The translations under genes were made by a program, and so were the position numbers. DNA of 64,000 bases, taken from NCBI GenBank assembly GCA_024734495.1, contig JALMQS010000675.1, positions 62,001 to 126,000 of the forward strand, given 5' to 3'. Shown one piece after another: positions 10,601 through 20,810 of this stretch. This DNA comes from Forficula auricularia (taxonomy: Eukaryota; Arthropoda; Insecta; Dermaptera; Forficulidae). Every line of letters starts with the position of its first letter. The stretch's first letter is position 1. The notes under the pieces are model-generated. The model did no database searches. It was not told where the DNA came from and worked only from the letters and a program-made list of their open reading frames with translations.

Positions 10601-11110
10601 ATCGAAAAAAAAATACTAATTATCATAGGACCACTAATCAATCCAGTCTTAAAATTTGTAGAATGAATAGAAGTTTAAAATATAAATTTATCAAAAAATC
10701 CGAAGAGTACATACAGTATCAAATTTTCAAACTCAAAAATTGCATATAAAAAAACTTTAACTAATTTTTAATGTATTTTTTTCTAAAAAAGTATGTAAAA
10801 AACAAAAATAAATTTATTCGGACCATTTTTGAAGAAGTAATGAGTGAAAAACCGAAATTCGATATCGTTTAAACCGGTGATCGAAAAAAATTTCGAAATT
10901 TACCAGGAAGAGTTTTTTGATGGGTATTTAAAAAATATCAAAAAATGAAGGAAATTAAAATTTTTCAAAGCGTAGAATGCCCCATATTGTAATTGACAGA
11001 TGAAGTTAATGATATCTCAATATTCTTAAACATGGTCAAAATAAATGAAAACGTTGAGCGTATAGGTAAATTTGACCCAAACAGACAGACAGACAAAATT
11101 ACAAGTTGAA
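10601..11110. other. AT-rich stretch, nothing recognised
   Basis: A weak 69-codon plus-strand frame is lysine/asparagine-rich, as expected by chance in this composition. A short ACAGACAGACAGAC tract lies near 11080. No repeat partner found. Confidence 0.35.
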
Positions 11111-11118
11111 TAAAACCG

Positions 11119-11228
11119 AGGGGTGAATCGCGATTGGAATTAGGTGTACACCGTCTTTGGAATTCATTAGATAATCTATTGTCTTCTACTTGGAAATGAA
11201 AGTGGAAGTAGGTGTACACGATTTTAGG
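11119..11228. repeat. GGTGTACA palindromic MITE, copy 2
   Basis: Left end CGAGGGGTGAATCGCGATTG, right side TGTACACGATTTTAGGTCGC. It is flanked by AATAAAAC on both sides, an 8-bp candidate target duplication, although the last dozen bases of the right end are missing. See copy 3 (19730-19847) for a clean 8-bp duplication. Confidence 0.75.
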
Positions 11229-11249
11229 TCGCGAATAAAACTTCGAATA

Positions 11250-12300
11250 AAACCGTGTAAATATTTTTTATAAGTCTAGGTTTACAATTTTTGTACGAGT
11301 AATTACGAGTATGTTACCTAATGGGGGGGGCTACTTAAAATATTTTAGGATTTTAAGGGAGCCGGCACTAATAAAAGGCCAAGAACCACTGATCTAGAGG
11401 GGATCCCCCTACCCTCCCCGACACGTTTTGTATGCCCTCAGAATTAAAAGGCTCGTTTATATTTGAATGCTCCTCGTAGGTTTAAATTTTCATAAGCTTT
11501 AGCGTTTTTAAGTTCTCGCTAAAACAGAGAGAGAGCAATAGTTTTTTGAGCTCTTAAAATGCATATTATTGGTGAAAAAACCCGTGCTATAACTATAAAA
11601 ACTATCTAATATATACTTCCATTAGTATTAAAAAAAAAAAAAAACGATAATATTCGAATTTATAATATTTCAAAATGTGCATTGCGGAGTTTCCATTCTG
11701 ATACTTCACTTATTCTATAGAAGTAAAAAAAAAAAAAAAAAAAAAGTTTCTTGTTTAATAAGAGAATCTCGAGCATGCAATATTAATGCAGTTCAAAAAA
11801 AGAGAACAAAAAGTAAATAATGGTTATTGGTGTATTTTTTTAAATCTACCTTCTTCTTACCTGGATGACTTTAATTATTTATTTATTTATAATGAGAAGA
11901 TATCAGGAAGTTAGCTTTTCCTGTCGGAATATTAAAGAAAAATGTAATAGATAATTATAATTCTAGTGAATATAGATAGACATAAAATTATTTATCATTA
12001 TTATAAATAGCAGAATAAAAATAAAAAATCTCCATTTTATGACACTTTAGATAACTCTTGTTTCAACGTGGACAAAGGTATATATATTAAATAAAATACA
12101 ATGAAGATAAAAGTAAATAAATATTATATGAAATATTCATTTACTATGACTTAAGATTTCTAGGTCACTTGTTTCACATTAAAATTAAAAATAAACCGCA
12201 ACGGATCGTTGCTAAACTTTATCCAAATTCATTTGAAATATTAATATGTTTATTCCTTTATTATTAATCAGATATCACTTGCAATTTGCAGTTCATGTTG
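11250..12300. other. AT-rich intergenic stretch
   Basis: Contains A-runs (near 11630 and 11727) and, at about 12100-12190, half of a palindromic repeat whose complete form is at 38147-38318 (GTAAATAAATATTATA, then CACTTGTTTCACATTAAAAT). No exon of DMAP1 could be identified, although its missing C-terminal exon should lie somewhere in this direction. Confidence 0.4.
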
Positions 12301-12310
12301 ACTTTAATTC

Positions 12311-12670
12311 AAAAATAATGATCGATGCTCATTTAATAGTCGAGGAATAAGCATTTTATATTGGATTTTTGACGTTTCGGTTTTAATTGGTAACCATTGC
12401 TGAAGACATGGAGGAATCGACTTAAAATCAAAAATAGCGATTGATTCTCATCTATTACCTGAGGAATAATAATTCTACAATTGATTTTTGACGCTTCGAT
12501 TATTATTGGTAACCATTGCTGAAGACATGGAGGAATCGGCTTAAAATCAAAAATAACGATCGATTCTTATCTAATACTAGAGGAATAACCTTATTGCATT
12601 TCATTTTTGATGTTTTGACTATTAATGGCAACCTCTACTGAAAACGTGGAAGAATCGACTTAAAATCAAA
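12311..12670. repeat. Tandem repeat, three units of about 119 bp
   Basis: Units at 12311-12429, 12430-12548 and 12549-12670 share AAAAATAACGATCGATTC, a GAGGAATAA block, TTTTTGACGTTTCG and ACCATTGCTGAAGACATGG. Divergence rises in unit 3. On the minus strand each unit carries GGTTACCAATTAA followed by an (A)CCGAAACGTC-like end, which resembles the 3' half of a hammerhead. No CUGANGA core precedes it. Confidence 0.85.
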
Positions 12671-12850
12671 AAGATTAAATTCTTTTATGGCAAACAACTC
12701 AAGCTTGATTAATTAATTAATTGGTTTTTATTGGGGTTGTTTTTATTTAGTTTATCGTTTTATTTTGTTTAATTTTAACTAAAATTTGAAAACCCGTCCG
12801 AAAATTTGCTTATTAATCGTTATCACAAGGACGTTGATAATTAAGGGAGC

Positions 12851-13500
12851 GGGGGGGGGGGGGGGGGGGCATTTGAGCAGACTCAACCAAATTTTGTATA
12901 CATAATCAGTGGGCCCACATTAATCTAAAAATTCAAAAATTAACCGCCCAAAATGGAGGGGGGGATCAAAAAATGAAAATCTGGGTGCTCTTGTACCAAA
13001 TTCAACCAAATTGTGTATACATAATCAGCGGGACCACATTAATGGGAAGGGGGGGTCACAAAATTAAAATGTAGGCTCTTGTACCAAACTAAACCAAATT
13101 TTGTATATGGTACATAATCAGTAGGACCCCAGGAGACTAAAAATGCAAAAACTAACCACGCAAAATGGGGGGGGGGGGTTGTAGGGTCAAAAAATGAAAA
13201 TATATGCCCTTATACCAAACTCAACCAAATTTTGTATACAAAATCAGTGGACCCCCAAAAGACTAAAAATGCGAAAACTAACCACCCAAAATAGGGGGGG
13301 GGGGTTGAAGGGCCAAAAAATGAAAATATGGACCAAATTTAACCAAATTTTCTATACATAATCAGTGGCCCCCAGAAAACTAAAATTGGGTGTGGGGATG
13401 AAATTCTGGGCTCTTGTACCAAACTCAGCCAAATTTTGTACACATAATCAGTGGGCCCCATGGAGGCTAAAAATGCAAAAACTAACCCCCCTCCCCTACT
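12851..13500. repeat. Degenerate tandem array with G-tracts, Helitron-like type
   Basis: About six irregular units of roughly 100-125 bp share CCAAATTTTGTATACATAAT, CAGTGG(G)CCCC and AAAATGCAAAAACTAACC, separated by runs of up to 19 G. The same unit occurs singly at 23430, 26090, 26215, 42640 and 42750, next to Helitron-like sequence. Non-coding. Confidence 0.7.
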
Positions 13501-13836
13501 TGATTATGAATAATTTTATTAAATATTAAATATAAGTGAAGTTTCAAGGAAATCTTTAAACTCCCACTCGAAACCTCCATCTATTCAGCAGAAGGCTTTG
13601 CAATTCTGAGGGCCGTGCAATATATTAGAAATGTTCATGATTATAACAAATTTCTGGTCTGTACGACTCGTTGGGAATTTTAAAGGCAATTAATGGTTTC
13701 CCCATAAACAAAAACCCTTCCTATATTATTTTAGATATTATAGAGTAATTAAATAAACACAGGGTTGATGGGAAAGAAATTGAAATTCTATGGATACCTA
13801 GTCACATTGGCATTACGGGAAATGAGGAGGTTGATA

Positions 13837-14168
13837 AATTTTAATTTTCCTCATTAATATATCAAAGAATAATTGATACGTCAACGAGGATTATTTTGAC
13901 CGCGCTGATTTGAAAAAAGATATTTTTATCTCGCGAGACTACTGCGGATTACGCTATTGGAGTCTGCGGAGTATTAAGTCTGGACCAAAAGAGAAAAAGA
14001 TGTGATCCACTTAGCTACAATCCAACGTCATTTCGCGTATAGCCCGCTAGACATTCGGATGGATCACCAAGTGAATTTGAAATCTCAGATGTTATATATT
14101 CGATCTCCCAGTCCAGAGCGCTAGATCTATTAGCATGTATGTTAGATGCCTGCCATTAATTAACTGAA
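13837..14168. mobile_element. Insertion with 8-bp target duplication GGTTGATA
   Basis: GGTTGATA stands on both sides (13829-13836 and 14169-14176), and removing one copy plus the insert restores the LINE reading frame. The insert begins AATTTTAATTTTCCTCATTA and matches the arms of the element at 57784-60600, including CGAGACTACTGC and the block near 14020 (ATCCAACGTCATTTCGCGT). No terminal inverted repeat is visible at its right end. It is an unclassified DNA element, probably a deleted copy. Confidence 0.75.
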
Positions 14169-14277
14169 GGTTGATAGGCTGGCCTGTCTAACCGATGGTA
14201 TTCCACACTCACTTGATCTAACGCCCAATGATATCCGATCAATAATCAAGAAGAGAATTTACAGGCATTGGCAGAAT

Positions 14278-14679
14278 ATGTGGTCGTCATCAAGTATGGT
14301 AAAAGGTCGTCATTTCTTTAATGTATGTCCGAGAATCCCGATTCGTCCGTGGTTTGAAAACTTCGATCTTCATCGAAAACTGAAAGTTCATATTATACGA
14401 CATAGACTAGGACATGCAACAACACCTGCATACCTACACAAAATCGGCCAGAGAAATAATCCATACTGCTCTTGTGATTCCATTTCTATTGGCGATATTA
14501 ACCACGTACTTCTGGGCTGTGTGACACACAGTCAAAAAATTGATCGTTTATACCTGAATATGAAAGGAAGAAATGATTTACCCACATGTGCAGAGATCCT
14601 ATTAGCATCTCTAGACCAAGGAGGGCCAACTGCAGACTCCTTTATTAAACATTTAGTTTCCATTGGTTTCCTAATATAA
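14278..14679 (+). pseudogene. LINE C-terminal domain, zinc-finger type
   Basis: 133 residues, continuous with coding sequence upstream to 14169. The segment HRLGHATTPAYLHKIGQ followed by CSCDSISIGDINHVLLGC is typical of the region after RNase H in Jockey- and I-like elements, with two close Cys, a His and a Cys. It is a fragment of a dead element, not a host gene. Confidence 0.8.
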
Positions 14680-14699
14680 TACAACGATTTTATTTATTT

Positions 14700-14970
14700 G
14701 TTTTGTTTTATTTGGTTTTATTTTATTTGTTTATACACCTATTCGACGTGAATCTGTGACGAATGGCTAAATGGGCATTAAGTTCTCGAGGCCAAGGGGA
14801 AAAAATATAAGTGAGGGGCCAGGTTGTATGGTAAAGTCAAGTGGATGGCCACATCAGAACACGTCACCTTATTTTGATTTCAGATATAAATCTAAAGTGT
14901 CTTAAAATGAACATTTGTTTTTATTTTTATAATTATTTTGGCGTTTATTAAGAATCAAAATTTACAACTC
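14700..14970. other. Intron/intergenic sequence after DMAP1 exon 7
   Basis: Begins with TTTTATTTG repeats just after the LINE stop. A DMAP1 exon was looked for on the minus strand and none was found with convincing residues and splice sites. Confidence 0.4.
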
Positions 14971-14972
14971 AC

Positions 14973-15130
14973 CCTATTATTTGCTGAGAGTGCTTCATAC
15001 TGGTGGCGTAATTTTTGTAGATCAAATTCACAAATTGAAAGTGCCGTTTTCAATTCGTATAAAAGGACCATATCGCTACGCAGCTCATTGAAATGTTGAC
15101 AAATCTCCTCCGTAGGCATTGGATTCATTT
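14973..15130 (-). CDS. DMAP1: DMAP1 exon 7
   Basis: Encodes (E)MNPMPTEEICQHFNEL, RSDMVLLYELKTALSIC and a helical LQKLRHQYEAL segment, the most conserved C-terminal block of DMAP1. The acceptor is TTTTTTAG at 15131-15132 and the donor GTGAGT starts at 14972. It enters in phase 1 (completing a Glu codon split after exon 6) and ends on a codon boundary after NNR. The downstream exon or exons are not identified. The annotated protein therefore lacks its short C-terminal tail, poorly conserved among animals. Confidence 0.93.
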
Positions 15131-15376
15131 CTAAAAAATAAATTAGAAACAATCTATTAAAAAAGGAAAAAAAAACTAATTTCTATCGTTTTTAGGGTTA
15201 CTTAATAACGTGAAACGGAATCTGGATTAATGAAATAACTATAAAAAAAACTCTGTAAATTGAAGACTTATAAAATACCGACTTAGAAATTATAAGTAAG
15301 TAATATAGATATTTATTTCCCCAGAAATCAAAAATTTTAAACTGGAAAGTTTTTTGTGTGGTCGAAAATGAAATTA

Positions 15377-15475
15377 ATAAAGTAAAGGGAGTGTAGTTTC
15401 ATAGTGAATGAAATAAAACTCAAAGAGGTTTATACATACTCAAGTAGTTTCACAGTGAAACTACACTCCCTTTAC
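15377..15475. repeat. Short palindromic repeat in DMAP1 intron 6
   Basis: Arms AGTAAAGGGAGTGTAGTTTC and its reverse complement (TGAAACTACACTCCCTTTAC) are separated by about 55 bp. A small foldback with no coding content. Confidence 0.6.
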
Positions 15476-15649
15476 ATTATTAATTAATATCATGTTTCAC
15501 CTAAAACCTACACCACTTTCCCTAAGTAAAATCGGAAATGAAAAATATTTTTTTAAATAATCCCATTAGGTAAAATTAAGAATTTTTTTAAACTTAATTC
15601 ACTAATGACGGTGTTCGAGGGGTGACCAATTTTCGAAAGAACTTAAAAT

Positions 15650-16046
15650 ATAAAAATAATTTTTAAGAAAAAAATAAAAACCGAAAAAATTAAATGCAAC
15701 AAATAAAATACACTAAAAGGTATAAAATAATTATTATCTTATTTAGTTACAACTAAACGACGAAATATTAACATGAAATTACTTTTTGAAGTCGGTACCA
15801 AACAAACTATACCTATAAGCGAGCGTACCCGCCAAACATACTAAGTAAGATCCGTCGAGTGCGATTCATAAAAGGTATATGTTTGGCACCGACTTCAAAA
15901 AGTAATTTCATGTTAACATTTCGTCGTTTAGTTGTAACTAAATAAGATAATAATTATTTTATACCTTTTAGTGTATTTTATTTGTTGCATTTAATTTTTT
16001 TGAAGTCGGTTTTATTTTTTTCTTAAAAATTATTTTTATTTTTCTC
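15650..16046. repeat. Large inverted repeat with GAAGTCGGT arms
   Basis: Arms of about 160 bp (15650-15812 and 15885-16046) match closely, including AACTAAACGACGAAAT and the ACCGACTTC/GAAGTCGGT motif. A 70-bp spacer contains GCGTACCCGCC. It abuts another ACCGACTTC-family sequence to the right. Likely a foldback TE in DMAP1 intron 6. Confidence 0.75.
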
Positions 16047-16324
16047 TTTTAGTGATGTTATTAATAGTGATCATATCATCAGAACTTGACCAAATTAATA
16101 TGACACCATCCCTAAGACACCCCTTTCGGATAAAAAAAGAACCATCGAAATCGGTTCATAAACAAAGAGGTTAGGTCTAAACAAACCTAACAAAAAAGGT
16201 CTAATACCTATGAAAAAAAATGGGACCAATCGGAAGGTAGACTGGACCCAATGCAAATTTTTTTTCAAAACCGGTTCACAATTGGCTGAGATATCAGGTA
16301 ACATAGGCACAAAAAAAAAAAATT

Positions 16325-17124
16325 CAGTTGAATAGAGAACCTCCTCCTTTTTTTGAAGTCGGTTAAAAATACTAGAAATTCTTTCATTCTCTCCTTAGAC
16401 AATATTCCATTAAGGTAGTTGTTTCGCGACAATACTTGCAAAAAGTTAATGCTAGAGTATATAGAACAGACAATAAGAATTCATAATTCATAAGCCCAAA
16501 ACTTTTTGCTGCTTATGTACCACTACTAGCCAATCCCGTGCTCGTTTGACAAATCTGGCACCATTGTAAGAGATTGAATATTTTTATATTAAAATGACAG
16601 ATAAAATTCATTTTAAATTTCTATAAAAATCGTTTTGTTATTTTTTAACAAATGTAATCAACGCCTACGTTACACCTTATGAAAATTATAATTTTTAAAA
16701 AATCTAGTGCATGAATCTTTCGCTGGTTAAATAAATGCGCTGTTGCCAAATTGTTTTTAGCCTAAATTGTTTTTTATACATTTTTAATTATTTATTCCTT
16801 ATTATCTCAGTTTATGTGTTGTAACTATGAATCAAAATTGTCTTAAAATATGTATTAGTTATTGTTTAATGTTGGTTTAGTTTTTTATAAAAATGGTAAG
16901 AACGGTTTCTTAATTATAATTAAATATGTATGTAAATTTTCCGATATCCCGTATAGTGCAATGTTAAAGAGCCCGAAAAATTCTATTTTTGAAATTTAAT
17001 ATCTCCGGAACTATATTGTTCATAAATTTCGTTTTTACACCAATCGATGCAGAAGTATTTAAATAATAATCTGTATAAATTTCAAAAAAATCCTAAGAAA
17101 ACGCATTTGGCGGAACAACTACCT
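16325..17124 (+). repeat. AAGGTAGTTGTT element plus shared 5' flank (copy B)
   Basis: Almost identical to 3184-3979, including 84 bp upstream of the TIR (GAGAACCTCCTCCTTTTTTT and on). The element proper is 16413-17124. The right flank differs from copy A: here an inverted partial copy of the same element follows directly at 17126. Confidence 0.75.
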
Positions 17125-17125
17125 T

Positions 17126-17333
17126 TTCAGCATCGATTGGTGTAAAAACGAAATTTATGAACAATATATGTAGTTCGGGAGATATTAAATTTCAAAAATA
17201 GAATTTTTCAGACTCTTATACATTGCACTATACGGGATATCGGAAAGTTTACATACATACTTAATTATAATTAAGAAACTCTCCTTACCATGGTTAAAAA
17301 AACTAAACCAACATTAAACATTAAACTGGCAAT
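17126..17333 (-). repeat. Inverted partial AAGGTAGTTGTT element
   Basis: Reverse-strand copy of the inner right half of the family (CATCGATTGGTGTAAAAACG, then ACTATACGGGATATCGGAAA). It lies head-to-head against copy B and stops at the start of the GGCAATTCTA element. Confidence 0.7.
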
Positions 17334-17592
17334 TCTACAGTAACTGTGGCGCCGGGATCTGACGATGGATTCTTATAGTACTCACCAAAATAAGACGAAA
17401 ATGAAGAATACTATTTTTCGGGATTTCTCTTAGTTTTCAAGATATTCAGTTTAAAAAATAGTGTTTTTTTATTTATTTTCTTTTATTTTACAATTGTTTT
17501 TTATAGAATCCACGGCACCGTAGTATAACGGGTTCCGTGTGGTGACGACGGATCCTTTAAGAAAATGAATATTAATTAAAAAATAATTAGTA

Positions 17593-17781
17593 AATGCCCA
17601 AAAAAATTCGAATATGTAAAAGTCACATGTTCATTTCGGGCTGGCATTTAGGCGATTTGATTGGCTAATGCCAACCTAATCGCCTAAAAACCAGCCGTTA
17701 ATGAACATATACGAGCCCAACTGAATATATCTTAACCGAACCGGCAACGACTTTTACATATTCGAATTGTTTTGGGCATTT
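17593..17781. repeat. Palindromic MITE, AAATGCCC ends
   Basis: Left arm AAATGCCCAAAAAAATTCGA, with the matching inverse at the right. The middle contains a second inner palindrome around TTAGGCGATTTGATTGG. A related half copy is at 37960-38080 and a short piece at 31630-31675. Confidence 0.65.
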
Positions 17782-17790
17782 ATTAATTAT

Positions 17791-18363
17791 TAACCGACTT
17801 CAAAAAAGGAGGAGGTTCTCTGAATTTTTTTGTGTCTATGTTACTCGATTTCTTCGCCAATTGTGAACCGATTTTGATGATTTTTTTTGCATTGTGTTCA
17901 GTATAGTTTCCGATTGGTGGACAAAATTTTATTGGTATTGGACCTTTTTTGTTAAGTATGTTCACCCCTTAGACCATGAAATATATAGACACGCCCTCTG
18001 CTACTCTCCACACAGAGTGAAGTGAGGCCAACATCGCCTACAGATGACGTCACGTTCTCGCATAAATATTTTGGTAATATTAATATAATATTAATTTGCG
18101 ATTATTGGAATCCAAAATAAATAATCTAAACTACGATTATCTCAATGTATAATAATTCTTATAGTGGCCATGCTATTTCTAGGTGTTCCTACCTACAGAT
18201 GACGTCACATTCTCTAGTTGATGTTGGCCTCACCAAATCGACAACAGGGCGTGTCTATATATTTCATGGTCTAAGGTTCTCCCATAACTTCTTTGTTTAT
18301 GAACCTGTTTATTTCTTTGTTTATGTTTATTTGTTTTGTTTTTATAATTTTGAAGTCGGTTTT
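17791..18363. repeat. ACCGACTTC element with nested MITE
   Basis: Begins AACCGACTTCAAAAAAGGAG and ends TTTTGAAGTCGGTT. This end motif occurs five times or more in the window (3210, 15785, 15890, 16005, 16350). Such ACCGACTTC repeats are widespread in insect genomes. Non-coding here. Confidence 0.6.
17968..18275. repeat. Palindromic MITE, CTTAGACCATGAAAT ends
   Basis: The ends CTTAGACCATGAAATATATA and the inverse TATATATTTCATGGTCTAAG are about 308 bp apart. Both arms carry GACACGCCCT and GGCCAACAT, and the motif ACAGATGACGTCAC appears twice in direct orientation. Confidence 0.7.
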
Positions 18364-18799
18364 ATTCTTTTTTATAAAAATTATGAATTATTTTTTAATT
18401 AATATTCATTTTCTAAAAGAATACGTCGTCACCCGTGATACTACGGTTTCCGTGGTTTCTATAAAAATAACAATTGAAAAATAAAATAAAATAAATACAA
18501 AAAAACAGTATTTTTTAAACTGTATATCTTGAAAACTAAGCAAAATCTCAAAAAATGGTATTCATCATTGTCGTCTTATTTTGGTGAGTACTATAAGAAT
18601 CCATCGTCAGATCGCGACGCCACAGTTACCGTTGAATTGCCAGCATATTTATAACATAAGAACACATTTTATGTATTTAAAGCTACAAACTAACAAAATC
18701 GCATCTGACAGTAAACAAAAGAAAAATTCTCAAGGCGCGGGGGGGGGGGGGCTAAAAATTTGAGATTGAGGGTAAGAATAAGAGAGAGCTGATATTTAC

Positions 18800-18941
18800 C
18801 AATATTGAGTTCATTCAAAAATTGCTCAATTGCTTTCGTCTTTTTCAGTCCAAGACTTGCAGGAAGTTTCATTCTCTGGGATCGTATAGATACGCCACTG
18901 TTCTTGAAATCGGGAAACTTGATACCAGCTGATTCAACGAG
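18800..18941 (-). CDS. DMAP1: DMAP1 exon 6
   Basis: Encodes LVESAGIKFPDFKNSGVSI, RSQRMKLPASLGLKKTKA and IEQFLNELNI. The SQRMKLP block is diagnostic for DMAP1. The acceptor AG is at 18942-18943 and the donor GTAAAT starts at 18799. It joins exon 5 on a codon boundary and ends after the first base of a codon. A G-run (18739-18750) lies just downstream in the intron. Confidence 0.95.
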
Positions 18942-19013
18942 CTAAATAGACAGAAAGATAACATTTATCTGATTTGACAAAACTAAATGATTAATAATTG
19001 CGAGGGCACATAC

Positions 19014-19205
19014 ATTGGTGTCAATCCGCGGGCGTACTTGGTGCGGAGTTTTCTTTTTGGTCATTTTCTTTTCGGCTCTTCTTGTCTCCCCTTGATGGTC
19101 GGCCGCTGTTATTAATTTTTGCAAATCCTGTTGTTTTCTCTCTCTTTCTCTCTTCCGTGCCTCAATTTTACGTAATTCATTTACAAGCGTTTGTTCTTCC
19201 TCAAT
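19014..19205 (-). CDS. DMAP1: DMAP1 exon 5
   Basis: Encodes a charged coiled-coil region (IEEEQTLVNELRKIEARK, then QQDLQKLITAADHQ) followed by a Lys-rich linker (KKMTKKKTPHQ). The acceptor AG is at 19206-19207; the donor GTATGT starts at 19013. Phase 0 at both ends. The AG-rich stretch coding RKRERERK contains a (GAGA)n run, a likely spot for slippage but in frame here. Confidence 0.95.
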
Positions 19206-19421
19206 CTAAACAAAATCAATAGGTATATATGGGTATATCTATATCGGGTGAGTTTTTTATCTTGAGACAGTCTTATAATTCAAAAACAGTGCATTATAAG
19301 AAAAAAAAAGTTTATTTATATCAAGGGGGAAACTAAACTACGCTATTGTTTGTCGACCTAGAACAAGCTTTCAAGGGTATTTTAAGGTCAAGTTTGTAAC
19401 AAAAATAAATTTGGCGCGGTT

Positions 19422-20300
19422 ATCTACTCTTATTAAACGAGCAAAAATTGTATATTTGTAACTTAGTTCTATTTTGAAAACGGCTCTAACGATTTTGATG
19501 AAATTCACGGGTTAGGGGTTTTTGGGGTGACAATTCGATCTGTTACGGTCTCATCTTCGAGAAAATTGTTTTTGATGGGTTTTTTCGTAAACAAATTAAT
19601 TATTCTCAGGTAGACAAATCCCATTCTTAGGGTTTAAAAAAAAAAGGTTACTCTTTTACTTTTGTACCCAGGCAGACAATGGGTTGGCTTAATTCATTGT
19701 TCTCAAAGGCCTTGAAGAAATATTGTGATCGAGGGGTGAACCGCGATTGGAATTAGGTGTACAATTGTTATCTATTGTCTTCTACTGGGAAATGAAAGTG
19801 GAAGTGGAAGTAGGTGTACATGATTTTAGGTGGCGGTTTACCCCTCGATTGTGATTAAACGTTAGAATTATTAACAAACATTTTATAATTGTTTTTATAA
19901 AGAACCTTATTTATTTAATAGAATAAAAAATAATCAAGAATTTATTTAAAAATATCTTTCGCATAACCAGGTCTCAATTTTCAGAAAAATAACACATTTT
20001 GATAGGTTTTATTTATTAACAATTGGATGAATAAAAATGAATCATGTGGTTGAATCAAAACAGGTGCAGGAGGTGGGGGATCTGGGGATGAGGTCGAGCG
20101 GGGTGGAGGTGGGTGGGTGGGGGTACAGTGGTCGAATACATTATATATATTTGTATTTTTTTTAATTTGAAAACGGCTCTCAAATAAAAATCGACCTTTT
20201 TATCAGAATTTTAAATTAAAAGTAATATTAAAATAAAGCTTTTAACTAAAGGAAGAAGTTACCGAGCATCGCTCGTTGCCTCCAGGTACTGTTGTCTTAA
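19422..20300 (+). mobile_element. Helitron-like non-autonomous repeat, copy 1
   Basis: Starts near CTCTTATTAAACGAGCAAAA, then GAAAACGGCTCTAACGATTT, and ends in AAGTTACCGAGCATCGCTCG. It matches 62122-62885 in reverse over most of its length. The AACGGCTYNAACGATTTTGAT motif and hairpin-like GAGCATCGCTC end are known from insect Helitron-like repeats. No Rep/helicase coding sequence. A MITE (19730-19847) is inserted in it. The classification is inferred. Confidence 0.55.
19730..19847. repeat. GGTGTACA palindromic MITE, copy 3, with 8-bp target duplication
   Basis: A complete 118-bp foldback: CGAGGGGTGAACCGCGATTG ... GGTTTACCCCTCG. The host repeat shows ATTGTGAT on each side (19722-19729 and 19848-19855). 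The same host repeat at 62540-62550 (reverse strand) has only one ATTGTGAT and no MITE. This defines the exact ends and an 8-bp duplication, as in hAT elements. Confidence 0.9.
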
Positions 20301-20810
20301 TAGCGAATTAGAGTCGAAAAGAAGAGAGTAATGAAGACGTGGAGGTTTTACAATCATCGTGGCAAGAGGTTCAAGTGAAGGGAAGTGAAAAAGTGCTCTG
20401 TTATCCTCTGTTTTTATCGTTTATCGTTGGATTATTATTTATTTATCGTTTCGTGTAATTAAGTGCCGTTGTTGTTGCGAAGTAGTCAACAACAGAATCA
20501 AGAATAATTCTTTCTATATCTTATATTTTAAATATCAATAAATATTTTATTTTATTTATTCAGAGCAATGGCTCTTTGCAGAAATTTCTAGGTACAAAAT
20601 ATTGTTTAGATAATATCATTATTTGTTCTTTCACCTTAAATTATATAACTTCATTTGATTATTAAAATTCAAGCTTGTTTGACCACATTGTTATACAAAA
20701 GACCCGGATTAAATAATTATACTATTTTAATTAAGAAACATTTTATTTTATTTATTTTTGTCATCAAGAGCAAATTGATCATTGGTGAATTTTCTAAACA
20801 GCACAAGTTG
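20300..20810. other. Intronic sequence, nothing recognised
   Basis: DMAP1 intron 4. Includes GTTGTTGTTGCG and ATTTTATTTTATTTATT runs but no frame, TIR or family match I can defend. Confidence 0.35.

Larger units (their letters stand above)
13530..14690 (+). mobile_element. LINE fragment: RNase H plus C-terminus, split by an insertion
   Basis: Translation gives the RNase H domain of a non-LTR retrotransposon (SAEGFAILRAVQYIRNVHDY, then WIPSHIGITGNEEVDK) up to 13836. After a 332-bp insertion the frame resumes exactly where it left off (DRLACLTDGIPHSLDLTP) at 14169 and runs to a stop at 14679. The C-terminus has a CXC...HX4C zinc-type motif. Reverse transcriptase and endonuclease are absent, so it is 5'-truncated. 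Confidence 0.85.
17334..18645. mobile_element. GGCAATTCTA long-TIR element with three nested repeats
   Basis: Arms of about 240 bp (17334-17570 and 18405-18645) begin GGCAATTCTACAGTAACTGT and end with the inverse, and share CTTATAGTACTCACCAAAAT. Single arms recur at 31190-31440 and 38335-38562. Inside lie a palindrome (17593-17781), an ACCGACTTC element (17791-18363) and, within that, a third palindromic MITE (17968-18275). No transposase seen. Confidence 0.7.

Noticed and set aside
12311..12670. CRISPR-like array
   Set aside because: Units are directly adjacent with no unique spacers, and the host is a eukaryote.
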